DNA of 27,966 nucleotides from the NCBI GenBank assembly GCA_030696435.1, contig JAUYSF010000051.1, positions 1-27,966 of the forward strand, written 5' to 3'. The stretch is from Desulfoprunum sp. Lineage in GTDB: Bacteria; Desulfobacterota; Desulfobulbia; Desulfobulbales; Desulfocapsaceae. Position 1 is the first letter of the stretch. Each line of letters starts with the position of its first letter. Of this stretch, positions 7,979 through 14,617 are shown piece after piece. The position numbers and the translations under genes were made by a program. The notes beneath the pieces were generated by a model that saw only the letters and a program-made list of their open reading frames with translations, was not told the DNA's origin and made no database searches.

Positions 7979-9181
7979 ATGCCAGGATTTGAAGTTTTTG
8001 GTAATGAAGAAAAAAAAGAAATACAGGACGTTCTCGATACAGGAGTGTTGTTCAGATACGAATTCGCAGAACAGCGCAAAGGTGTCTTTAAAGTGCGGGA
8101 ATTTGAAGAAAAATTTGGCCAATACTGCGGAACCGGTTTTGCTCAGGCCGTCACATCCGGGACCTCGGCCCTGAAGGTGGCTCTTACCGCCCTTGGAGTA
8201 GGTCCTGGGGACGAGGTTATTACCCAAGGTTTTACCTTTGTTGCCACCTGGGAGGCGATCCTCGAATTGGGGGCGCAGCCGGTGTTTACCGAGATCGATG
8301 CCACTCTGAATATGGCTCCGGCCGATCTGAAGAAAAAAATCACCTCAAAGACCAGATGCATTGTTCCCGTACATATGTTGGGAGCTCAGGCCAGAATTGA
8401 AGAAATTGTTGAGATCGCCCAAACCCATGCAATTCCGGTCCTCGAAGACACCGCCCAGGCTGCAGGAGGCCGGATCAGGGGAAGGCATCTGGGCACATTC
8501 GGCCGCTGCGGTACCTTTTCATTTGATGCAGTGAAAACCATGACCACCGGCGAAGGCGGGATGATAATTACCGCAGATGAAGCTTTCTGGCGGGTCATGT
8601 CGGAATATCAGGATCATGGCCACGATCACATTATTAATCCCGGCGGTCGCGGCGGAGAAGGGCGGAGGTTTATCGGCTCGAACTACCGGATGATGGAGCT
8701 TCAGGGGGCGATAGGTCTTGCCCAGTTGGCAAAGTTGGACACGATGATTATTGCCATGCAGAAAAACAAGGCGACAATCAAAGAGGCGGCATCGTCAATA
8801 CCAGGGGTCGGATTCAGGACATTGATCGATGAGAAGGGCGATACGGCAACGCATCTGGCTTTCTTTCTACAGGACTCAGAGCATTGCCGACGGGTCAACG
8901 AGGTTTTACGGGCAGAGGGCTGTGGCGCCATCAATTTTTCTGAAAATGCGTGGCACTATTTCCCTCAATGGGAGCATCTCCTGAATAGTCGAACCCTGAC
9001 CAGTTCTGGCTGGCCTTTTACCGGCGCCGACGGAAAGAGACGTTTTGTCTACGATCCAGAGAGTCTGCCTGATTCTGCTGAGATAATGAACCGTACTCTT
9101 GTCTTCCCGGTCTCGGTCAAAATGTCGCAAGAACGGTTGGACTCAATGTGTCTTGCCTTGAATAAGGCTGGGAAGGTCTGA
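7979..9181 (+). CDS. DegT/StrS-family PLP aminotransferase, KdnA-like
   Basis: A 400-residue sugar aminotransferase of the DegT/DnrJ/EryC1/StrS family. PLP-binding features: SSGT-like TSGTSALK at 60-66, EDTAQA at 156-161 (Asp157 and Gln160), and SFDAVKTMTTGEGG with the Schiff-base Lys186. From memory, the opening MPGFEVFG, the TGVLFRYEF segment, DHGHDHI (212-218), GLAQLAKLDTMI (246-257) and the AWHYFPQWEH segment resemble Shewanella KdnA, which makes 8-amino-3,8-dideoxy-D-manno-octulosonate (Kdo8N) for LPS. KdnA works with the dehydrogenase KdnB, which is not in the window. Other possible roles are a GnnB- or WbpE-type 3-aminotransferase. It stands alone, 105 bases after panC, with AAGAGGT ahead of the ATG. 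Confidence 0.85.
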   Translation: MPGFEVFGNEEKKEIQDVLDTGVLFRYEFAEQRKGVFKVREFEEKFGQYCGTGFAQAVTSGTSALKVALTALGVGPGDEVITQGFTFVATWEAILELGAQPVFTEIDATLNMAPADLKKKITSKTRCIVPVHMLGAQARIEEIVEIAQTHAIPVLEDTAQAAGGRIRGRHLGTFGRCGTFSFDAVKTMTTGEGGMIITADEAFWRVMSEYQDHGHDHIINPGGRGGEGRRFIGSNYRMMELQGAIGLAQLAKLDTMIIAMQKNKATIKEAASSIPGVGFRTLIDEKGDTATHLAFFLQDSEHCRRVNEVLRAEGCGAINFSENAWHYFPQWEHLLNSRTLTSSGWPFTGADGKRRFVYDPESLPDSAEIMNRTLVFPVSVKMSQERLDSMCLALNKAGKV

Positions 9182-9192
9182 TCTCCGGGGAT

Positions 9193-9229
9193 TCCAGGAC
9201 CTCAATTAACGATTTACGGAGGTCCTGGA
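9193..9229. terminator. Hairpin between convergent genes
   Basis: A perfect 11-bp inverted repeat (9193-9203 with 9219-9229, 15-base loop) sits in the 55-base gap between the aminotransferase and the convergent hydrolase gene. It could end transcription from both sides, but neither flank has a clear T tract, so it is only a candidate. Confidence 0.5.
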
Positions 9230-9236
9230 CTTATTG

Positions 9237-9599
9237 CTAGCGGTAAAACTTGTGTGAGCCGAACTGATCAACGAAGGTGTACTTTGATATCCAATTCGGG
9301 CTGACGCTAGTTAGATGATAATATGTTGAACCGCGAGTGAAATCATCGTTTTTCAAAGCGATGACGACTGATTCCATACATTGCAGAAAGGCCTGGGGGT
9401 CCTCGGGAAAATACGAATCTTTGTGAAGCGTCCAGCTGAACTGGTGGGGTTGACGGATCACATCCTTGATGGAAAGATCCTCTTTTTTAGCGCGATTGAG
9501 TGTTACATGGGCAACTGCTATCTGTCCTATTTGTGGCTCTGAACGAGCCTCATGGTAGACATTGAGTGTCAGCCATAAAAGCCCTTCTAGAATAGTCAC
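9237..9599 (-). CDS. Small SleB/CwlJ-type cell wall hydrolase domain protein
   Basis: A 120-residue protein that is almost entirely a Hydrolase_2 (SleB/CwlJ) domain, a peptidoglycan-cleaving family known from spore germination and from phage or prophage lysins. Visible signatures: LTLNVYHEARSEP with the conserved Glu of the YHEARxE block, GQIAVAHVTLNRA, VIRQPHQFSWT and the C-terminal YYHLTSVSPNW. It starts at GTG 9599, with a good AGGAG-type ribosome site at about 9606-9612. There is no signal peptide, transmembrane helix or wall-binding domain, so the enzyme has no visible route to the periplasm. A prophage-lysin relic, a regulated cytoplasmic pool or a missed leader are all possible. It is isolated: convergent with the aminotransferase, with a gap upstream. 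Confidence 0.82.
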   Translation of the reverse strand: MTILEGLLWLTLNVYHEARSEPQIGQIAVAHVTLNRAKKEDLSIKDVIRQPHQFSWTLHKDSYFPEDPQAFLQCMESVVIALKNDDFTRGSTYYHLTSVSPNWISKYTFVDQFGSHKFYR

Positions 9600-9710
9600 G
9601 GAATTTTCTCCTGTATTTTTTTGAAGTGTTCAAGTTGTGCGGCAACTGGTATTGAAACGCTGCAAATCTTGGGGGGTGGTTATCTACTTGAAGTAAAACA
9701 AGTGTGGCAG

Positions 9711-9745
9711 ATTATAAGAGTTATTGCTGATCAGGAATAGCTCTC
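9711..9745 (-). promoter_or_regulatory. Candidate promoter for the SleB-type gene
   Basis: A perfect TATAAT (minus strand, 9716 to 9711) lies about 110 bases before the GTG start. The -35 region at 17-18 bases spacing is poor, so this rests mostly on the -10 hexamer. Confidence 0.25.
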
Positions 9746-9850
9746 ACATTCTAGGCACTATACTCTACAGGCCACTGGAGTCAAGGCAAAACCTGCCAGC
9801 TTTAATTGAACAAAGGTATTCATGGATATCTTTTCGAGGTAAAAAGTTGA

Positions 9851-9949
9851 AAAGGTAGGCTGCACTTCGGCACATGGGAACAGATATTCTACGGCGAGTT
9901 TGATGGCCGGCGGAAAAAGAGAGTTCTGCTCAAAATCATTGGAGAGTAG
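9851..9949 (+). pseudogene. C-terminal remnant of a YjbQ (UPF0047) family gene
   Basis: Reading from 9854 to the TAG at 9947-9949 gives 31 residues, beginning [18 protein letters not shown] and ending KIIGE. This matches the characteristic end of YjbQ/UPF0047 proteins (in E. coli, GRIQTGTWQGIWLGE, ending in GE). A TGA at 9848-9850 closes the frame just upstream, and no start codon or ribosome site precedes the segment. None of the earlier YjbQ motifs (the HTSA block, NE..DP) could be found in the 250 bases before it. I read it as the 3' tip of a gene whose front was deleted or scrambled. Confidence 0.6.
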
Positions 9950-10023
9950 GCAACTTCTCAGACTGACGACCTCAGCTCATCACCAGGTTGAGTGACAATG
10001 AATAAAGAGTTGTCAGCGTAAAA

Positions 10024-11013
10024 TCATGCGGAGGTGGGCAGCATGGCGGGTTTGTAATGAAAAAGTGGTCCTAGAATGTCTCCTGCGGCTTTCGTGGTGG
10101 ACATCACCTGTTCAAGGACTGAATAGGCACCATTCTTTTTCATCTTGACGATTTCCCAGCTTTCCGGAGATTCCGCGAGGGCCTGCATGAAGGCGAAATG
10201 TTGCGTGTGTCCTGTCTTGTAGGCGTTGACGTGGCCAAGGACAGAACAGCCCAGAAGTGCCAGATCGCCGATGAGATCGAGGACCTTGTGCCTGATGAAT
10301 TCATCTTCAAAACGCAGGCCGTCTTCGTTGAGCACCGATTTTCGGTTCCAGTGTATGGCGATGACGTTTTCCAAGGTACCGCCGAGGGCCAGTCCATTTG
10401 CCCAAAGTTCTTCAACCTGCTCGACATAGCCGAAGGTGCGAGCCCTGGCGATCTCTTTGTCGAATCTGTCGGTGTTGAGGTTGATTGTGTATTTCTGAGT
10501 CTGTATGATATCGTCATCAAAGGCAATTTCCCCTGTAATTTTGAATCCGTTGTAAGGAGAAATGCTGATGGTTTTATCGCCATCATTGTATGTGATGGTT
10601 TTTGTTATCCTCAGGATCTTGCGCAGGCCATTCTGCTTTTTCTTTCCCGTTTTTTTCATCATTTCGAAAAACGGCTCCGCACTTCCATCCATTATTGGAA
10701 TCTCACCGGAATCCAATTCGATATCCGCATTGTCTATACCATAGCCCTGGAGGGCAGCCATGAGATGCTCGGTGGTTGATACCCTAAGGCTATGATCTCC
10801 CAGAGTTGTGGCAAGCCGGGTATCCACTACCTTATCTAAGTGGGCCTTGATGTGCTTTCCAGGTGCTAGGTCAGAGCGAAAAAAGCGTATACCGTTGTCG
10901 ACAGGGGCTGGCTTGATTGTGAGATTGACGGTCCTGCCGCTGTGAAGTCCAGTACCACAGCAACTTACGGGACTTTTCAGTGTGTATTGGTATGGATCTA
11001 TAGGTAGGGGCAT
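10024..11013 (-). CDS. lpxC: UDP-3-O-acyl-N-acetylglucosamine deacetylase
   Basis: LpxC is the zinc deacetylase of the committed step of lipid A synthesis. Motifs: CCGTGLHSG near the N-terminus, TTEHLMAAL (catalytic Glu82 and zinc ligand His83), IPIMDGSAEPF, ARARTFGYVEQVE, IRHKVLDLIGDL (zinc ligands His242 and Asp246) and GHTQHF with the proton-donor His269 (numbering from the start chosen here). The start at 11013 was preferred because AAGGA lies 7 bases before it. An in-frame ATG at 11028 adds five residues but has no ribosome site. The length of 329 residues exceeds the usual 305 mainly by a C-terminal tail. It is not in an operon with other lpx genes; lpxK is 220 bases upstream on the same strand. 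Confidence 0.97.
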   Translation of the reverse strand: MPLPIDPYQYTLKSPVSCCGTGLHSGRTVNLTIKPAPVDNGIRFFRSDLAPGKHIKAHLDKVVDTRLATTLGDHSLRVSTTEHLMAALQGYGIDNADIELDSGEIPIMDGSAEPFFEMMKKTGKKKQNGLRKILRITKTITYNDGDKTISISPYNGFKITGEIAFDDDIIQTQKYTINLNTDRFDKEIARARTFGYVEQVEELWANGLALGGTLENVIAIHWNRKSVLNEDGLRFEDEFIRHKVLDLIGDLALLGCSVLGHVNAYKTGHTQHFAFMQALAESPESWEIVKMKKNGAYSVLEQVMSTTKAAGDILGPLFHYKPAMLPTSA

Positions 11014-11120
11014 TAGGCATCCTTGCATGGGGCTGATTGTTTTGTTGTGTCAATCTATGCAATATGTATGCCATGGTTAGATAAGGGTGTTTTGACGTAG
11101 GTGTATAGAAAAAATACTTA

Positions 11121-11136
11121 TAAGATCTATATCTTA
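11121..11136. repeat. 16-bp palindrome upstream of lpxC
   Basis: TAAGAT and ATCTTA form perfect 6-base arms around the 4-base spacer CTAT, about 110 bases before the lpxC start in an AT-rich stretch. It could be an operator, or a chance palindrome in AT-rich DNA. No promoter around it could be assigned firmly. Confidence 0.3.
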
Positions 11137-11247
11137 GTGATTACCATACAGTTTTTGTTAAACGCGGTTTTGTGTGTTGAATGACACAGGTAGGGTGATA
11201 ATAAACATACCGAATGGAGGTGTTGTGAAAATAGGCAATGCTTGAGT

Positions 11248-12312
11248 TTATGGAATTTGGCCTGATGGCAAAGGAAGATTTTTTTTCAGGAAGGCTGAAA
11301 AAGATTCTTCAGGATTGAGCTGTGTCTTCACTGAAAAAAGCGGCAGGCTTCTTGTAAAGGTCTCGACTTTGACCAAGTCTTTTTCCGTGGTCACGAATCC
11401 CTTTGCCCCGTTTATTTCTGCATTACGGCTCAAAGAATCCATGTCATTTTGTGTATAAGGCCAATGGTCAGAAAAGGCTGTAAATCCGGAAAGTTTAAAA
11501 CCTGCACCCTCAAGAGTTGCACAAAAACGCTCAGGGTGGGCAATACCACAGAAGGCATGGAGAGGTGAGGGTGCGGTATCAGGCACTTTTTGCGCTATTC
11601 CGCTACATTCAAAGAGAGGTCCAATTGCGATACGGGAAGAAAAAACAGGCTTTTGGGGGAATCGCTCCTGTAACAGTTCGGTAAAACGAGCAGCTCTCTC
11701 CTGATTGTGAGTATTGACGCCTGTCAGGAGAAAGGCTGTACTTCTCCTCAGGGCAGAGGCTGGCTCCCGTAACTCACCACCGGGAAAGACCCTGCTATTA
11801 CCTGCCAGGGATGTGGCATTGAAGAGGACGAGGTCTATATCTCTGATCAGGGAAAGGTGCTGGAAGCCATCGTCGAGAATGAGAATGTCACAATGCAGTT
11901 TTTCCAAAGCATAGAAACATGGGTAAAGTCGTTTTGTTCCGGTAAGAACAGGAATTCCTGGGAGATTTCTGGCCAGCATGAATGGTTCATCGCCGGCGTC
12001 CCGCGCATCAAGGAAGACTTTTTCCGCGTCGGAAATCAGATTGACAACCTCCTTGGCCCTGCCGCCATATCCACGACTGATGATCGCCGGATGGTAGCCG
12101 AGAGATTGGAGAAAGGTGGCAATAAAGGCTACGGTTGGGGTCTTGCCTGTGCCGCCCATGGTGAGATTTCCGACAGAGATTACAGGTACGGGCAGTCTGT
12201 GCTGTTTGAAAAACCCTTTTCTGTAGAGCTCCTGACGGGCCAGCATAAGCCAGCTGTAAACAGGGCTGAAGGGCCGACCAGCGGCAAAAAGGAGGTCTCG
12301 GGAAAGCTTCAT
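11248..12312 (-). CDS. lpxK: Tetraacyldisaccharide 4'-kinase
   Basis: A 354-residue LpxK, the inner-membrane kinase that adds the 4'-phosphate to the tetraacyldisaccharide to give lipid IVA. The N-terminus carries the membrane-associating helical region, followed by the Walker A block SVGNLTMGGTGKTP (about 46-59), AIISRGYGG (76-84), RDAGDEPFMLA (104-114) and the DDGFQH metal/ATP motif at 147-152. It starts at ATG 12312. It is divergent from livK with 174 bases between them and lies upstream of lpxC on the same strand. It may run into lpxC, although the 220-base gap between them suggests lpxC has its own promoter. Confidence 0.97.
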   Translation of the reverse strand: MKLSRDLLFAAGRPFSPVYSWLMLARQELYRKGFFKQHRLPVPVISVGNLTMGGTGKTPTVAFIATFLQSLGYHPAIISRGYGGRAKEVVNLISDAEKVFLDARDAGDEPFMLARNLPGIPVLTGTKRLYPCFYALEKLHCDILILDDGFQHLSLIRDIDLVLFNATSLAGNSRVFPGGELREPASALRRSTAFLLTGVNTHNQERAARFTELLQERFPQKPVFSSRIAIGPLFECSGIAQKVPDTAPSPLHAFCGIAHPERFCATLEGAGFKLSGFTAFSDHWPYTQNDMDSLSRNAEINGAKGFVTTEKDLVKVETFTRSLPLFSVKTQLNPEESFSAFLKKNLPLPSGQIP

Positions 12313-12371
12313 TGAGGGCGTGCAATATGGACCATTTTATTATTTTCGAGTTCGATTTTTCACTTCCAATT

Positions 12372-12400
12372 TTGCAAAATGCTGCGTAAAAGACTACTAT
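12372..12400 (+). promoter_or_regulatory. Sigma70-type promoter for livK
   Basis: TTGCAA at 12372-12377 and TACTAT at 12395-12400 are separated by exactly 17 bases, in the lpxK/livK divergent gap. A transcript starting near 12407 would have a leader of about 80 bases ending in the strong GGGAGG ribosome site at 12477-12482. It is one of the better consensus matches in the window, judged by eye. Confidence 0.5.
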
Positions 12401-12486
12401 CATTTTTGAGTGGTTTCAGCCCACATTTTTAGCAAAAAAGACAATTATGATGGGCGGTACAATCTAATCTTTCCCAGGGAGGAAAA

Positions 12487-13617
12487 ATGAAGCTGATGAA
12501 GAGTAAGAAAATCCTTGCAGCAGCCGCAGTTATGATGATGGCTATGTACGCTCCCGTAGCAGGTAATGCCGCCGATACCATCAAATTCGGCGTCGCCGGT
12601 CCGCACAGTGGCGACCTGGCTTCTTACGGCCTGCCGACTGTCAATGCGGCTAAATTGGTCATCGATCAGGTGAATGCCAAGGGCGGTATCAATGGTAAAA
12701 AGATTGAAATGCTGATTGAAGACGATGTCTGCAAACCTGAGATTGCCACCAATACCGCTACAAAACTCGTCTCCGAAGGTGCGCAGGTGGTTCTCGGCCA
12801 TATCTGTTCCGGTGCCACAGTAGCTGCAATGCCGATTTATCGCGATGCTAAAATACTCGTCATGTCTCCTTCTGCCACTACCGATCCTCTGACTTACAGT
12901 GGTGAATATCCGAACTTCTTCAGGACAATAGCTCCCAATGCCGCTCAATCGCCTACCATGGCAGATTTTGCCCTCAATAAATTGGGACTTACAAAAATTG
13001 CTGTTATCCATGACAAAGGCGATTATGGCAAACCGCTTGCCGAAGGCGCAAAAAAAGCTATCGATGATTCTGGTAAGGGCAAAGTAGTTTTGTTTGAAGG
13101 TATTACGCCAGGAGCTGTGGATTATTCGGCAATTGTCCAAAAAATCAAACAATCCGGTGCAGAGGCGGTAATTTTTGGCGGCTATCATCCCGAGGCCTCG
13201 AAAATTGTCAGCATGATGAAAAAGAAACGGTTAAAAGCCGAATTTATCTCAGATGATGGTGTGAAAGATGACACCTTTATCAAGGTAGCTGGAAAAGATG
13301 CAGAGGGCGTCTATGCTGTAGGTCCGGAAGATGTCACTTCAAACAAGATGGCAATGAAGGCAAAAGAAGAGCATAAGGCCGCATTTAAGAGCGACCCGGG
13401 CGCATTTTTTGATGGAGCCTATGCTGCAACGACCGTCATGCTGCATGCTATTGAAAAAGCAGGGTCAACTGATCTGGATGCATTGAAGAAGGTGCTGCAG
13501 GAAGAGAAAGTAGAAACCCCCGTTGGTGCAATTAATTTCGATCAGAAAGGTGATGCAGTTGGGGTTGGCTATTCTATGTATCAAGTTCAGAACGGTAAAT
13601 ATGTTGTGGTGAAATAA
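12487..13617 (+). CDS. livK: Branched-chain amino acid ABC transporter, binding protein
   Basis: A 376-residue periplasmic binding protein of the LivJ/LivK type, the ligand-capturing part of the liv transporter that follows. A signal peptide covers residues 1-28 or 29 (basic MKLMKSKK, hydrophobic core, NAA cut region). The mature start IKFGVAGPHSGDLASYG is the canonical ligand-lobe segment, followed by VNAKGGINGKKIEMLIEDDVC, the Cys-containing GHICSGATVAAMPIY and SPSATTDPLT. The two Cys near residues 84 and 104 could form the disulfide seen in LivJ/LivK. A very strong ribosome site precedes it, and an intrinsic terminator follows, so it is probably made in excess over the membrane subunits, as is usual for binding proteins. 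Confidence 0.95.
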   Translation: MKLMKSKKILAAAAVMMMAMYAPVAGNAADTIKFGVAGPHSGDLASYGLPTVNAAKLVIDQVNAKGGINGKKIEMLIEDDVCKPEIATNTATKLVSEGAQVVLGHICSGATVAAMPIYRDAKILVMSPSATTDPLTYSGEYPNFFRTIAPNAAQSPTMADFALNKLGLTKIAVIHDKGDYGKPLAEGAKKAIDDSGKGKVVLFEGITPGAVDYSAIVQKIKQSGAEAVIFGGYHPEASKIVSMMKKKRLKAEFISDDGVKDDTFIKVAGKDAEGVYAVGPEDVTSNKMAMKAKEEHKAAFKSDPGAFFDGAYAATTVMLHAIEKAGSTDLDALKKVLQEEKVETPVGAINFDQKGDAVGVGYSMYQVQNGKYVVVK

Positions 13618-13640
13618 CTCATCATTTCCAGAACTCTCAT

Positions 13641-13690
13641 ATCTGAAGCAGGTTCTCAATCTCACGAGTGACTTGCTTCAGATTTTTTTT
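13641..13690 (+). terminator. Intrinsic terminator between livK and livH
   Basis: Arms 13641-13650 and 13674-13683 are perfectly complementary (ATCTGAAGCA with TGCTTCAGAT), extendable by further pairs including a G-U, and are followed directly by eight T at 13683-13690. This is the clearest intrinsic terminator in the window. It ends only 8 bases before the livH start and probably limits expression of livHMGF relative to livK. Confidence 0.85.
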
Positions 13691-13698
13691 ATAAAATA

Positions 13699-14601
13699 AT
13701 GGACTATTTTATTGAGCTTTTTTTCAGTGGGATAACACGAGGGGCAATCTACGCCCTCATCGCCCTCGGCTATACCATGGTCTATGGCATTATCGGTCTG
13801 ATCAATTTCGCCCATGGCGAGATCTACATGATCGGAGCCTTTACCTCGTTCATTGTGGCGACAGTTCTTTCCATCTATGGCTTTCCACTGCTGGCTATTG
13901 TGCTGCTCTCCGGTGTTGCTGCAGTGATTTGGTCGAGTGCGTACGGCTATACCGTCGAGAAAATCGCCTACAAACCCCTGCGTCATGCGCCGCGCCTTTC
14001 GCCCTTGATCAGTGCTATCGGCATGTCGATTTTTCTGCAGAATTACGTACTTCTTGCCCAAACCTCTGATTTTCTACCATTTCCTGAACTGATCCCTGAC
14101 TTTCCTTTCATGGAGCCGGTTGCCCATATCGTGGGTTCTTCTGACCTTATTATTCTCATTACTACTGCAATCATCATGTTGATTCTCACGTTTATTATTA
14201 AATTTACGAGAGTCGGCAAGGCGATGCGGGCTACGGCCCAGGATAGGACCATGGCCATGCTGGTGGGCATCAATGTCAACCAGATCATCTCGGTGACCTT
14301 TATCATCGGCTCAGCTTTGGCGGCTATTGGCGGCCTGCTGATTGCCTCGCATATTGGTCAGATCAATTTCTATATAGGCTTTCTGGCCGGCATTAAGGCA
14401 TTTACGGCGGCAGTTCTGGGTGGCATAGGGTCAATTCCCGGGGCTGTTCTCGGTAGTCTGGTCCTCGGACTCACTGAAAGTTTTGCCACTGGCTATGTCT
14501 CAAGTGACTATGAAGATGTCTTTGCCTTTTCTCTTCTTGTCCTTATCCTGATCTTCAAGCCGTCCGGCCTTCTCGGTAAGGCGGAAACTAAGAAAGTGTG
14601 A
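13699..14601 (+). CDS. livH: Branched-chain amino acid ABC transporter permease LivH
   Basis: A 300-residue inner-membrane permease with about eight hydrophobic segments. The N-terminal GITRGAIYALIALGYTMVYGIIGLINFAHGE block is the LivH family hallmark, and GLLIASHIGQINFYIGFLAGIKAFTAAVLGGIGSIPGAVLG is the conserved cytoplasmic-loop region that contacts the ATPases. It pairs with LivM to form the channel. The first in-frame ATG is at 13699 and the next Met is at residue 26, inside the conserved block, so the start is secure. However, the preceding bases are the T tract of the terminator and an AT-rich stretch with no ribosome site. Confidence 0.95.
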   Translation: MDYFIELFFSGITRGAIYALIALGYTMVYGIIGLINFAHGEIYMIGAFTSFIVATVLSIYGFPLLAIVLLSGVAAVIWSSAYGYTVEKIAYKPLRHAPRLSPLISAIGMSIFLQNYVLLAQTSDFLPFPELIPDFPFMEPVAHIVGSSDLIILITTAIIMLILTFIIKFTRVGKAMRATAQDRTMAMLVGINVNQIISVTFIIGSALAAIGGLLIASHIGQINFYIGFLAGIKAFTAAVLGGIGSIPGAVLGSLVLGLTESFATGYVSSDYEDVFAFSLLVLILIFKPSGLLGKAETKKV

Positions 14602-14617
14602 GCAGGGAGCGAATACC

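Larger units (their letters stand above)
9600..10023. other. 424-bp gap between the hydrolase gene and lpxC
   Basis: The gap holds the ribosome site and a possible promoter of the minus-strand hydrolase gene near its left end and a YjbQ-like coding remnant at 9851-9949 on the plus strand. The rest, on either strand, gives no recognisable protein, tRNA or terminator. Stops interrupt all frames across 9620-9850. It looks like decayed sequence. Confidence 0.55.

Noticed and set aside
9237..10023. Prophage remnant around the SleB-type gene
   Set aside because: Only one lysin-like domain and no integrase, holin, structural gene or attachment repeat; insufficient for a prophage call.
12445..13188. 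247-codon minus-strand open frame opposite livK
   Set aside because: Antisense shadow of livK with no recognisable motif or ribosome site.
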